64,000 nt of DNA from Pseudomonas sp. St316 (GTDB lineage: Bacteria; Pseudomonadota; Gammaproteobacteria; Pseudomonadales; Pseudomonadaceae), in NCBI RefSeq assembly GCF_018325905.1, contig NZ_AP021901.1, positions 3,596,001-3,660,000 on the forward strand, written 5' to 3'. Every line of letters begins with the position of its first letter. Position 1 is the stretch's first letter. A program made the translations under genes and the position numbers. The notes beneath the pieces were generated by a model. The model worked only from the letters and a program-made list of their open reading frames with translations, had not been told where the DNA came from and searched no databases. Positions 30,394 through 39,732 of this stretch are shown here, one piece after another.

Positions 30394-31760
30394 TCCTCCT
30401 TGAAGGCTGCAAGCAAGCGTTCACGCAAAGGCTTCATCAGGTAATTCATCAAGGTGCGTTCGCCCGTCACCACCGTGACATCAGCGAGCATGCCCGGGCG
30501 AACCAGCAGGCCGGCGCTCTGCAACGCAACCACGGTGTCTGCAGGGATCTCGACCTTGGCGGAGAAGTACGGTTGGTGTGTCTGCTCATTGATCAACTGG
30601 TCCGCCGACACCGTCGTCACCGTGCCGGTAACCGTCGGCGTATCCACCCGTTGCAGCGCGGTGAAATGCACGTGCACCGGCAGGCCCGGACGCAGTTTGT
30701 TGGCCATCAGCGGCTCGAAACGCGCGGTGATCGCCATCGGCGCATCCAGCGGCACCACTTGCATCAAGGTCTGGCCGGCCTGCGCCACGCCGCCGACCGT
30801 ATGAATATTCACGTCCATGACCTGCCCGGCCACCGGCGCACGGATCGCACCGTTGTCGACTTCAAACTGCAAGGCGCGAATCTGATCGGCATAACCGGCG
30901 GCCTCAGCCGAGACTTCGCTGAGCTGGGTTTCGGCATCGCGGCGGAACTCCTGCTGCGCCTGCAAGGCCTTGAGCCGGCTTTCGTTGATCGCCTGGCGAG
31001 TCCTGCCGACATCCCCCACACCAGAGGCGATCTGCCCCGCCAACTGGGCCGCGTTGCGCTCGGCCTCAAACAGTTTGTTGCGCGGGACGTAACCTTCCCG
31101 GGCTAAATCACGCAGGCCTTCGAGTTCCTGCTGCTGGAAGCGCATCTGCGCGTCGTAGTTGCGCTTGACGCCTTCGTAACCAAGCAATTGCTGCTGCAAG
31201 GCCGCGGCTTCGTGCTCGATAATCTGCAAGCGACTGCCCAGTTCCGCGCGGCGGGTGATGAACAACTGGCTCTGCAAGGCCATGGCCGCCTTGACGCGCG
31301 GTTCGTCGGCGTGCGCCAGCAGTTCCGCGGGCCATTGGATCTCGGCGCTGCCCAGGCGCTCGGCAATCAAGCGCGCCTCGATGCTACGGTCATTGAGGAG
31401 CTTGCCCAGGGTCACGTTCAGCTGTGACTGCGCCTGCACCGTGTTGAGCTGCACCAGCAATTGCCCCTGGGTGACGCGGTCGCCATCGCTGACCAACAGT
31501 TTTTCCACCACCCCGCCGACCAGCGACTGCACGGCCTTGCGCTCCCCTGCCACCACCACGGTGCCGCTGCCGACCACGCCCTGGTCGAGCGGCGCCAGGC
31601 AGGCCCAGAGCAGGAAACCACCCAACGTCAGGACCAGGAATCCCACGCCATAGCGAGCCGCGCTCCCGGCATCGGTGCTGGCGCTGGGCAGCGTCGTGGT
31701 ACTGCGCACGCTCAGCCCCTGCTCGCTGTACGCTTGTGCCCCTGGTGTCAGATCACGCAT
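30390..31760 (-). CDS. HlyD-family periplasmic adaptor of a type I secretion system (EexE/PrtE-like)
   Basis: A membrane fusion protein of 456 residues: a short cytoplasmic N-terminus, one membrane span at about 38-58 ([20 protein letters not shown]), a lipoyl-like half motif [20 protein letters not shown], a long coiled coil (about 100-300), then the second lipoyl half ([20 protein letters not shown]) and a beta-barrel domain ending [19 protein letters not shown]. It lies between the ABC and TolC genes, overlapping both (8 and 4 bases), in the usual order of type I exporters of RTX proteins. Confidence 0.9.
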   Translation of the reverse strand: MRDLTPGAQAYSEQGLSVRSTTTLPSASTDAGSAARYGVGFLVLTLGGFLLWACLAPLDQGVVGSGTVVVAGERKAVQSLVGGVVEKLLVSDGDRVTQGQLLVQLNTVQAQSQLNVTLGKLLNDRSIEARLIAERLGSAEIQWPAELLAHADEPRVKAAMALQSQLFITRRAELGSRLQIIEHEAAALQQQLLGYEGVKRNYDAQMRFQQQELEGLRDLAREGYVPRNKLFEAERNAAQLAGQIASGVGDVGRTRQAINESRLKALQAQQEFRRDAETQLSEVSAEAAGYADQIRALQFEVDNGAIRAPVAGQVMDVNIHTVGGVAQAGQTLMQVVPLDAPMAITARFEPLMANKLRPGLPVHVHFTALQRVDTPTVTGTVTTVSADQLINEQTHQPYFSAKVEIPADTVVALQSAGLLVRPGMLADVTVVTGERTLMNYLMKPLRERLLAAFKEE

Positions 31761-33473
31761 CGCCGCCCGCCTCCCTGACCGCGGCCGGTCTCGGCCCCGG
31801 CATCAATGCCTTGAGCACCCGGTCCCGTGGGCCGAATGCTTGTTGAGTACCGTCCTTGAGCACCAGGATGTGATCGACCACCGCCAGCACACTGGGTCGG
31901 TGCGTAATCAACACCACGGTGCTGCCGGCCGCCTTGAGCGCACTGATGGCCTGCACCAGCGCCAGCTCGCCGGCGTCATCGAGATTGGAATTGGGCTCAT
32001 CGAGCACGATCAGCGACGGTCGCCCGTAGAGCGCGCGAGCCAGGCCCAGGCGTTGTTTTTGCCCACCGGACAAGCCAAGCCCACCGGGCCCCAACGGCGT
32101 GTCGTAGCCCTTGGGAAACCTCAGGATCATTTCGTGGATACCGGCATGACGTCCGGCAGCGATGATCTTGTCGGCGTCTTGCTCACCGAAACGGGCGATG
32201 TTGTCGGCGACCGTGCCGTCGAACAGCTCGATGTCCTGTGGCAGGTATCCAAGGTAGGGACCCAAGGCGTCGTGGGACCACTGGCTGATCTCGGCATCGT
32301 CCAGGCGCACCGACCCGCCCAAGGCCGGCCAGACCCCGACCAAGGCGCGCGCCAGTGTCGATTTACCGCTGGCGCTGGGCCCGACCACCGCAAGCACATC
32401 GCCTTTGGCGAGGCTGAAATTGATCCCGCGCAGGATCGGCTGCGAAGCACCTGGCGGACCGACATACAACTGTTCCAGGCGCACCGCGCCGGTGGGGGCG
32501 GCAACGGCATGCGCAGGCGCTCGCGCGGATGCTGGGCCAGCAGTTGACTCAGGCGCTGATAGCTCTGGCGTCCGGCGTTGAATTGCTTCCACGAGCCGAT
32601 GGCGATTTCCACGGGCGCCAGCGCACGCCCCAGCAACAGCGACATCGCAATCATCATGCCCGCCGACAGTTGGCCTTCAAGCACCAGCAAGGCGCCCAGC
32701 CCCAGCGCCAGGGACTGCCCGGAGATACGCACGAAACGGGTTGCCGAGGTGATGCGCGCGCCACGGTCGCTGGCATGGGCCTGGGCGGCGATGATCCGTT
32801 GCTGCAACAGGCTCCAGCGCTGACGCAACGGCCCGAGCATGCCCAAGGCCTGGATGACTTCAGCGTTGTGCAGCGTGCTGTTGACATAGATCGACGACTG
32901 CACCCCCAGCCGATTGGCCTCCCCCAAGCGTGTGCGCGTCGACAGTTCTCCCCACAGCGCCAGGCCGATCAGCACCAAGGCCAACACCAGTGTCAGCACG
33001 CCGAACCAATGATGAAAGATAAACGCCACCAGCAGGAAGATCGGCAGCCAGGGTGCATCGAGCAAGGCGATCAGGCCCTGCCCGGTAATCAACTGGCGCA
33101 GCGTGGCCAGATCGGTGAGCACCTGCGCCGGGTTGGCGTTGTGCTCGCGCAGGCTGCGGGCGAAGGCGGCGTCGAAAATCCGCTCGCCCAGGGCTTCATC
33201 CAGCCCCGCGCTCATGCGAATCATCACCTCGCCACGGACCCACTCGATCAGGGCACTGAACATGAACAGCCCCAGGGCCATCAAGGTGAGCATGAACAAG
33301 GTGGTTTCGTTGCGGCTGGTCAGGACCCGGTCGTAGACCTGCATCATGTAGAGCGACGGCACCAGCACCAACAGATTGATCACGCCACTGAACAATGCCA
33401 GGGCCCAGAACACCCGGCGGTAGCTCAATAAGGCAGCATCAATGTCATGACGCGGATCGAGTAGGAAACGCAT
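31753..33473 (-). pseudogene. Type I secretion ABC permease/ATPase (EexD/PrtD-like), disrupted by a -1 frameshift
   Basis: The N-terminal part reads from 33473 in one frame: six membrane spans of a PrtD-type exporter (MRFLLDPRHDIDAALLSYRR...LIALLDAPWLPIFLLVAFIF...). Near residue 327 the frame runs out of homology. The ATPase domain continues in a second frame to 31753, with [24 protein letters not shown] and [12 protein letters not shown]. The join is at the G tract 32494-32498 on the plus strand (five C in the coding strand); one extra C restores [17 protein letters not shown]. This is either a sequencing error, a recent mutation, or a phase-variable tract. If real, the exporter is inactive and the epimerase could not leave by this route. 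Confidence 0.85.
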
Positions 33474-33691
33474 AGAGAATCAACCCGCAATAGGAATAGT
33501 CGGTCCCGGCGCAATCCATCGCGAGTTACTTGCCCGAAGGCGTCAAAAAAAAGAGCGTCATGTTGCTGACGTGCAGCTATCTGAGCCGATTGTCGCTGCA
33601 ACGGACGCCAACTACTGACAACGCATCCACCGGTTAGTGCCGGTTCGGACGGACTGGGTCTTGAGGTGGGTGACAGACGGAAATACCACAC
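33474..33691. other. Intergenic region upstream of the secretion operon
   Basis: No gene is supported here. It must hold the promoter of the minus-strand ABC/HlyD/TolC operon. A run of eight A (AAAAAAAA near 33545) and a GTCAGTAG-type AT-poor stretch are seen but no clear -35/-10 pair. Confidence 0.5.
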
Positions 33692-33719
33692 GTCAAGACT
33701 GAGGCTTTTCAGTCTTGAC
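33692..33719. other. Perfect 11-bp inverted repeat
   Basis: GTCAAGACTGA at 33692-33702 is mirrored by TCAGTCTTGAC at 33709-33719 around a six-base loop. Neither side is followed by a T run, so it may be an operator or a factor-independent stop of weak efficiency. It marks the left edge of the lower-GC biosynthetic island. Confidence 0.5.
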
Positions 33720-33757
33720 CAAGCACTGGGAATGGATTTCGGCTTATGACTGCAAAT

Positions 33758-33786
33758 ACGCCCCCGACAGGTCCTGTCGGGGGCGT
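33758..33786. terminator. GC-rich hairpin terminator at the end of the HDO/aminotransferase/NRPS/exporter operon
   Basis: ACGCCCCCGACAG and CTGTCGGGGGCGT form a 13-bp perfect stem with a three-base loop, 45 bases beyond the stop of the minus-strand exporter gene. On the minus strand the stem is followed by ATTTGCAGT, a weak T tract. It most likely ends the biosynthetic operon transcript. Confidence 0.7.
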
Positions 33787-33830
33787 ACGTTTGACTTCGG
33801 GATCCGAACGACCCGCGATGCAATCTTTCC

Positions 33831-34742
33831 TCAGGCAGCCTTGCTCAGCGGCGCCTCGCGAGCCTGGCTTCTGTCGCCCACCAGGCACAGCAACAGCGAC
33901 AAGACGATCGCACCGATGCTGACATTCATCCACGGCGTAATTTCTTCATCGAGCAATAATGCCGACCATGCGATGCCTGCTACCAGCGCAGCGAAACTGG
34001 CGAATGACACATAAATCCCACCGGCCCGGCGTACCAGTTCGAAGAAGGACCAGACCTCCACCGCCGTGACCAGAACCAGCAGCGTCACCTCCGGCCCATG
34101 CTGGAGCAGCCCTTGATACCCCACCTTCGACGTCGACGTCATGAACAATGGCAATGCCAACAACGCCGCAATCACCGACTCATAGGCCGCCATGGTGAAC
34201 ACGCCTAACCCCTTGGGCCAGGCTGCGGCGACGTACAGGTTGTACAGCGCGTAGCTCACGGGAACGCCAATGGCTGCGGCCAGCCAAAGCCTTGACGAGC
34301 CCTCGGGAAGCGCCGCGCTGGGCAGCAGTAACATCATGGCAGCGCTGATTCCCAAGGCAGCGCATGACAAATGCCAGACAGTGACCGTCGCCAAGCGCAG
34401 GAGAAACCCCAGCAAGATGCAAAAAACCGGCGTACTGGTGACGATCAGCGTGAGCAGCGTCGAATCGATGTACGGTGCCACGATCAGCTCAAGCCATATT
34501 GGAAAGGCATAGCCCAACACGCTGCAAATAATGAGGAACACCCACCAGGACGCATTGATGCGCCACGAACTGCGACTGACTGCCATGAGCGCCATGAATG
34601 CAATGGCGACGCCGAGCAGCGTCGGAAACAGAATAAGATCGGCTTGAACCCCTGTGCTGGTAATTTTCTTTACCAGCACGAAATGCAGCCCCCAAGTACT
34701 TCCCATCAACGCGAGTAAAAGAAAGTTGATGTAACGGGTCAT
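33831..34742 (-). CDS. EamA/DMT-family exporter of the biosynthetic operon
   Basis: A membrane protein of 303 residues with ten predicted spans in two EamA repeats. The first repeat begins INFLLLALMGSTWGLHFVLV; the second covers about 150-285 and contains EVWSFFELVRRAGGIYVSFA and WSALLLDEEITPWMN, the typical DMT ending where a Glu-Glu loop precedes the last helix. DMT exporters often release amino acids or small metabolites. It is the last gene of the operon, 39 bases after the NRPS stop, and probably exports the product or protects the cell from it. Confidence 0.86.
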   Translation of the reverse strand: MTRYINFLLLALMGSTWGLHFVLVKKITSTGVQADLILFPTLLGVAIAFMALMAVSRSSWRINASWWVFLIICSVLGYAFPIWLELIVAPYIDSTLLTLIVTSTPVFCILLGFLLRLATVTVWHLSCAALGISAAMMLLLPSAALPEGSSRLWLAAAIGVPVSYALYNLYVAAAWPKGLGVFTMAAYESVIAALLALPLFMTSTSKVGYQGLLQHGPEVTLLVLVTAVEVWSFFELVRRAGGIYVSFASFAALVAGIAWSALLLDEEITPWMNVSIGAIVLSLLLCLVGDRSQAREAPLSKAA

Positions 34743-34781
34743 GCGTTAACTCCTTGTCTAAACGCTTCCGGCTCTACGATA

Positions 34782-37700
34782 TCAATGCGCGACAGCTTGA
34801 GCATGGGAAGATACCCGGACAGACCCGGCCAACACAGCCTCGATCATTTGCTCAGGGGTAAGGCCTGAAGGTTGACCATGCACCCAGCATTCACGTGAAG
34901 CGATGGCCTCGGTGATTGCCAGGTCATCGATGCACTCGGACAACGATAACGATTTCACTACCGCGAATATCCTCAAGGCTTCAGCATCCTCCGGTGCCCT
35001 GACAATGCGAGCATTCAACGCAGCAAGCCACGTCGATGAATTAACCAGCGAGAGCTCTTTCAACTGTTGACGCATGGCTGCGTAGATTTCATCCATCGTG
35101 TAGCTTTTGTTGGAGCACAAGTGATAAATCTTTGCACCAGACACGGGTTGGCGTAACGCGCTCACGACAGACGAAGCGATTTGCTCAGCGATACGGTCCA
35201 CCGGACAAATTTCCAACTGCATCGGCATGATCGGGAACTGGCCTATGCGCTGGCAAACACTCAGGAACTGGTAGACATAATCATTACGAGCTTCTTCAAG
35301 GTTCATGCGGCTTCCCCAAAGTCGTCCACATCGATAGATCGTCGCCTTCAGCCCGGAGGCTGCACAGTGTTCCAATAACATTTCGGTCATCCACTTACTT
35401 TGCAGATAACCGGAAGCCACATGATCGACTTCCATGATTTTGGTTTCCGGCGTAGCCAGGAGAGATGGTTTTGTATCGAACAAGGCCAGGGATGAAATGA
35501 AATGAAAACTGGCATTACTCTCAAGCGCCAGATTTATGAGATTCAGGCTCCCTTGGACATTGGTCGTCACTAACTTCGAATAGGGCGACAACATGTTGGT
35601 ATCGGCGGCGCAATGAACAATATCGCTGACGCTGCGTTGCAAGGCATACAAACCTTTCTCGTCGAGGCCAACGTCATCGTGATCCAGATCGCCAACGACA
35701 ATGTGCAGTCTCTGCAACGCTTCATTTCTCACATTGAGCAATTGTGTGAGCTTTTTATGCGGGGATTCGGTGCTGCCCATGGGAGAGCGCACCAGGCAAT
35801 AAATGGGACGCTGCGTGCTCTTGAGCAATGCGCGAACCACATGGCGCCCAAGCAGTCCCGTTGCCCCCGTTACCAATATACCGTCCTTGGCGCGACTGAC
35901 TCCTGGCGCACTGCGGCGAATCAAGCCCTTGAGTCGTTCAAACTCAGCGTGGCGCCAGTCCTTGAAGTCTCGTGGGTGTTTTTTTGCGATCTCAGGGCCG
36001 CCAACATCGTTCAAGATGGCCCCCAGGCTGGGGTATTCATAGAGTGTGGAAAGTGGCCACTCGTGCCCGCTGTGTTTGTGTAACAGCATGGCCAAGCGCA
36101 CGATTTCCAACGAATCCGCCCCATTTTCAACAAGGCTGGCATCCCATTCCAGTTCGCGACCGCCCAACGTCGACTGTATTTCCCGGGCAATTTCGCTTCC
36201 CGCAAAAGGGGACGACAGGTCTTTGCTCGTGGCGTCTACAACAACCATTGCGAGCCCTCTTACTGCGTTGTAATCGATTTTTCCAGCCAGGTTACGCGGT
36301 ATTTCGTCGAGCAGAATGAAGCTGTTCGGAACCATGTAGGATGGCAGGTCCAACATCAATTGTTGACGTAGCGCCAGTTGCGAGACCTGCATGCCGGGCA
36401 TCAGTTGAACGACACAAAGAAGCTTGCTGTCACTGCCGGCGTCCGTCATGAAAACGCAGCAGTCAGACACTTCCGGCAGTGTTCGAACAATGGACTCGAT
36501 TTCACCCAGGCTTATCCTGAAGCCTTGCCGCTTCACCACGTTATCCATACGTCCGTGATACTCCAACGCTCCATCGCGGCCAATGCGTCCCAGGTCTCCG
36601 CTTTTGTAGTAGCGGCGCAGGCTCCGATCGTTTTCCATCCGCACAAAGAATTTTTCCGCCGTCATGTCCGGATTGTGTAAATACCCCTCGGCCACGCCTG
36701 GACTGGATATGCATATCTGCCCCATTGCGCCGAGCGGTGCAGGTTTATCGAAACGGTCCAGCAAGACAATTCGGCTACCGGCAATGGGCCGACCAATAGA
36801 GATGTCGTTTCTTGAATCGTCATCCGTGTCAGGAAGTCGTACTCGCTGGAGAGCGGTAACGACGGTCGTCTCGGTTGGACCATAGGAATTGATCAACGTC
36901 GGGCGCGGCGCGGGGAGACGGTACCAGTTGTGTATGTCTGATTTATAAAGGGCTTCTCCGCCAATCACGACCAGATTGACGCAAGAAGGAAAACGCAGCT
37001 GTTGGGAAGTACAAGCCAGACTGAGTTCTCGCCAGTACCCGGTCGGCAAGTCAAGAAAAGTAATCTGCTGCTCGTCGAGAAACTGCAGAAAGCTGGCAGG
37101 CTGCAAATCGACGGATGAATCACGGATGACCAGTGTTCCACCGGCCATCAGGCAGCAATAGATTTCTTCGACAGAGGCGTCGAACGAGACAGTCGCAAAC
37201 TGCAGGACCTTGTCCTGGCTCGTAAGGCCGAACGAGTGCCTGGCCACGCTGGCGTAATACGAGAGCGATGCGCGAGAGATCAAGACACCCTTTGGCCGCC
37301 CCGTGGTCCCGGAGGTAAACAGTACATATCCGCACCGTGGCTCGTCGTCGGGTTGAGCTGCGCTCAGGGAGAGCCCCACCGCCACGACAGCATCGCCTTC
37401 TATAACCCAGCCTACCCGCGCATCTTCAAGCATCAGCTTGCTTCGCTCAGGAGGAAGCTGCGGGTCTATTGGAATGTAGATAGCATCCAGGGAGAGAACC
37501 GCCAAGGCCGCAACGACGAAGTCGCCGGACCGGGACATCCGCAACGCCACTCGACTGCCGGGCCTCACGCCTTGGTCTGCCAGTTGGGCGGCCAGCTCGC
37601 GAATGTCAGCCGACAACTGTCCGTAACTGATCACTCGGCCGGCGTCGCAAATCGCCACTTTGTCCGGGTCACGGCTGGCGTGCCCCTCGAAAGCCTCCAG

Positions 37701-38297
37701 TACATCCTGCTCATCGATTCCGTGCAATTTTCCAAGCAATTCGGAATTCGAATGTTCTGGGCGGGCGCGCTCCAAGAGGTCCGGCACAACGAAACAATTT
37801 TCGTGCTGCAATGCGCAAGCGATGCTATGCAATGTGTCGAAAATCTCATGGGCCAGGCTGCGCTCGAGAAACTGTCCATCAAAGATCAACTCGACGTTGG
37901 TTGCACTGACGCACATCTGCAGGCGAGCGGCGCCAAATACGCCTGGGCACTGTTCTGTGTCGGACCAGGCGCAGACCTGCCATGAAGTACTCTGCGCGCC
38001 AGAGAAAGCCCCCAGCGTTGCCTTGCAGAAATCGAGAAGTGTGCGGGCCGGCGCCTGCAAATCGATGTTCGGGCAGTCAAACTGCTCTCGGCGCGATACG
38101 ACAGTGCAGTTCAAGTTTTCGACCCAATTGGCGTACCAGCTAGCCGTTATGAGCCAGGCCGCAAGTAGCCGGACCTCCAGATCAGAGTCCGGAGTAGCCC
38201 GTTCAAGCTTGATCGACGTCTCGGTCACGCCGCATTCCTCGGCGTGGATTTGTGGATTGCGCGCCGGACCTGTGTGTTCGATTTCATCGAAGGTCAT
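34782..38297 (-). CDS. NRPS with truncated condensation-like region, adenylation, carrier and thioester reductase domains (A-T-R)
   Basis: About 1171 residues. Residues 1-200 resemble only the C-terminal half of a condensation domain (VELIFDGQFLERSLAHEIF) and lack HHxxxDG. Adenylation spans about 210-690: LFTSGTTGRPKGV, SYGPTETT, GKIDY. Aligned to GrsA-Phe the specificity residues read D235 A236 E239 D278 V299 G301 S322 V330 V331 with K517; two acids in the pocket suggest a basic substrate such as lysine. The carrier site is GADSLE (about 735). The reductase has GATGLLG and YLQSK, so the product should leave as an aldehyde. ATG 38297 has AAGGA nine bases upstream; a TTG at 38333 is less likely. 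Layout and length recall MgoA/PvfC, but the partner genes differ. Confidence 0.88.
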   Translation of the reverse strand: MTFDEIEHTGPARNPQIHAEECGVTETSIKLERATPDSDLEVRLLAAWLITASWYANWVENLNCTVVSRREQFDCPNIDLQAPARTLLDFCKATLGAFSGAQSTSWQVCAWSDTEQCPGVFGAARLQMCVSATNVELIFDGQFLERSLAHEIFDTLHSIACALQHENCFVVPDLLERARPEHSNSELLGKLHGIDEQDVLEAFEGHASRDPDKVAICDAGRVISYGQLSADIRELAAQLADQGVRPGSRVALRMSRSGDFVVAALAVLSLDAIYIPIDPQLPPERSKLMLEDARVGWVIEGDAVVAVGLSLSAAQPDDEPRCGYVLFTSGTTGRPKGVLISRASLSYYASVARHSFGLTSQDKVLQFATVSFDASVEEIYCCLMAGGTLVIRDSSVDLQPASFLQFLDEQQITFLDLPTGYWRELSLACTSQQLRFPSCVNLVVIGGEALYKSDIHNWYRLPAPRPTLINSYGPTETTVVTALQRVRLPDTDDDSRNDISIGRPIAGSRIVLLDRFDKPAPLGAMGQICISSPGVAEGYLHNPDMTAEKFFVRMENDRSLRRYYKSGDLGRIGRDGALEYHGRMDNVVKRQGFRISLGEIESIVRTLPEVSDCCVFMTDAGSDSKLLCVVQLMPGMQVSQLALRQQLMLDLPSYMVPNSFILLDEIPRNLAGKIDYNAVRGLAMVVVDATSKDLSSPFAGSEIAREIQSTLGGRELEWDASLVENGADSLEIVRLAMLLHKHSGHEWPLSTLYEYPSLGAILNDVGGPEIAKKHPRDFKDWRHAEFERLKGLIRRSAPGVSRAKDGILVTGATGLLGRHVVRALLKSTQRPIYCLVRSPMGSTESPHKKLTQLLNVRNEALQRLHIVVGDLDHDDVGLDEKGLYALQRSVSDIVHCAADTNMLSPYSKLVTTNVQGSLNLINLALESNASFHFISSLALFDTKPSLLATPETKIMEVDHVASGYLQSKWMTEMLLEHCAASGLKATIYRCGRLWGSRMNLEEARNDYVYQFLSVCQRIGQFPIMPMQLEICPVDRIAEQIASSVVSALRQPVSGAKIYHLCSNKSYTMDEIYAAMRQQLKELSLVNSSTWLAALNARIVRAPEDAEALRIFAVVKSLSLSECIDDLAITEAIASRECWVHGQPSGLTPEQMIEAVLAGSVRVSSHAQAVAH

Positions 38298-38333
38298 CTC
38301 TAATAATCCTTTATAGGTGAGTCGCAACGACAA

Positions 38334-39641
38334 TCAGCCTAATGCGGCAACGATCACTCGGCAGAGATGGTCGATCTGCTCTCGATTGATACAGAGCGGC
38401 GGGGCAATTTCTATCGTGGGATCGTTTCGGGTGTAATACAAAGAGGTGATGATCCCGCTGTTCAACAATCGCTCTCGAATCACTTTCACTTCCTCGGCCG
38501 TGGCAGGCGCCGAAGAGTCGATTGATCGCAGGTGGATCGCCTGAAGCAAACCAGTTCCGGTGAGCCCGGAGACTTTTGGGTGGTTCCCAAACAAGTCTTG
38601 AAGCACACCTTTCAAGTAAATGCCCATGGACGAGGCGTTTTCAAGCAACCGCTCGCGCTCGAGAATCCCGATGTTTTCAAGGGCGGCGGCAGCAGCAGCC
38701 GGACGACCGCCAAACGTAGCGCCGTGGGCGAACATGCTGTCTTCGCCCTGAGCAAAGACCGAAGCGACCCGCTCGCTGACGATCGTGGCGCCGAGCGAGT
38801 CGTATCCGCTTGTAAGCCCTTTCGCGCAAATAACAATATCGGCCTCAAGCCCATACTGCTCGGCGCTGAACCAACTGCCCAGGCGCCCGAACCCGGTGAT
38901 GACTTCATCGACGATCAATAACGCGCCGGTTTCCTCGCGCAAGCGCCTCAAGCCATCAAGATACTCAGTTGTGGGGGTTACCATGCCATTGCTGGTTTCA
39001 ACCGTTTCAATCAACACGCCAGCAACATCCTTACCCAGGCCTGGCGTTGCGTTGAGCACGTCGCCAAGAGGGTCTGTACTGTCCCGCATCGAAGCAATGG
39101 TGGCAGTCATGGGCAAGAGCGGACCAAACTCTTCCTTAAGTGCCGCGAACCCACATACGGACAGCGCGCCTAGCGTGACACCGTGATAAGCATGGTCGCG
39201 AGACACCAGCCATTTACGCTGGGGCTCGCCATTCCTGGCCGCGAACGCCCGAGCGATTTTCAATGCAGTCTCTACCGCCTCAGAGCCGCTATTGGTAAAG
39301 AACACCCGAGCATTGGCACCGACGACAGGTGATGCCAGGTCTGCGAGCGTCTGGGCCAATCGAGAAGAATAAGGGTTTGAAAAACTGAACGGGGAGCAGA
39401 ACGCCAGCTTCCTGGCTGCTTCACTGGCCGCATCAATAATCGAATCACGACCATAACCCACATTCACGCAGTACGCACCGCTGATGGCGTCCATATACCG
39501 CCGACCTTCCGAGTCTGTTACATAGATCCCCTGCGCTTCGATTATGGATGAAGGGAACGTATCGGTTTTACCAATCTGGTCGGAGGGAAAAAAATGAAGC
39601 CAAGTATTGTTATTATCGGATGAAACTTTTTCTTTAAACAT
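38334..39641 (-). CDS. Class III (omega) PLP-dependent aminotransferase
   Basis: An enzyme of 435 residues. The PLP fold is clear: FFTNSGSEAVETALKIARA (phosphate contact, about 117), DHAYHGVTLGALSV, LIVDEVITGFGRLGSWF (Asp that contacts the pyridine nitrogen) and CAKGLTSGYDSLGATIVS (Schiff-base Lys, about 275). The C-terminus carries APPLCINREQID. Class III enzymes transfer terminal or alpha amino groups; the exact substrate is not readable. It lies 36 bases before the NRPS start and 91 bases after the HDO stop, so it is part of the same operon. It may form or consume an amine in the pathway, for example acting on the aldehyde released by the reductase domain. Confidence 0.9.
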   Translation of the reverse strand: MFKEKVSSDNNNTWLHFFPSDQIGKTDTFPSSIIEAQGIYVTDSEGRRYMDAISGAYCVNVGYGRDSIIDAASEAARKLAFCSPFSFSNPYSSRLAQTLADLASPVVGANARVFFTNSGSEAVETALKIARAFAARNGEPQRKWLVSRDHAYHGVTLGALSVCGFAALKEEFGPLLPMTATIASMRDSTDPLGDVLNATPGLGKDVAGVLIETVETSNGMVTPTTEYLDGLRRLREETGALLIVDEVITGFGRLGSWFSAEQYGLEADIVICAKGLTSGYDSLGATIVSERVASVFAQGEDSMFAHGATFGGRPAAAAAALENIGILERERLLENASSMGIYLKGVLQDLFGNHPKVSGLTGTGLLQAIHLRSIDSSAPATAEEVKVIRERLLNSGIITSLYYTRNDPTIEIAPPLCINREQIDHLCRVIVAALG

Positions 39642-39732
39642 GCAAGGTCCTTACGCTTCGTAAACCAAGCGTTCTAATCATCTGGCATCGGCGAGTAAGC
39701 GACCGGTCTGCAACCCAACCGCATTATTGATA

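Noticed and set aside
32127..32592. Two separate genes for the secretion ABC protein
   Set aside because: The 3' ORF from 32592 starts inside the membrane-domain frame and the 5' ORF ends in nonsense sequence; a single gene with one base lost explains both.
33692..33719. Rho-independent terminator
   Set aside because: The stem is perfect but no T run follows on either strand; listed only as an inverted repeat.
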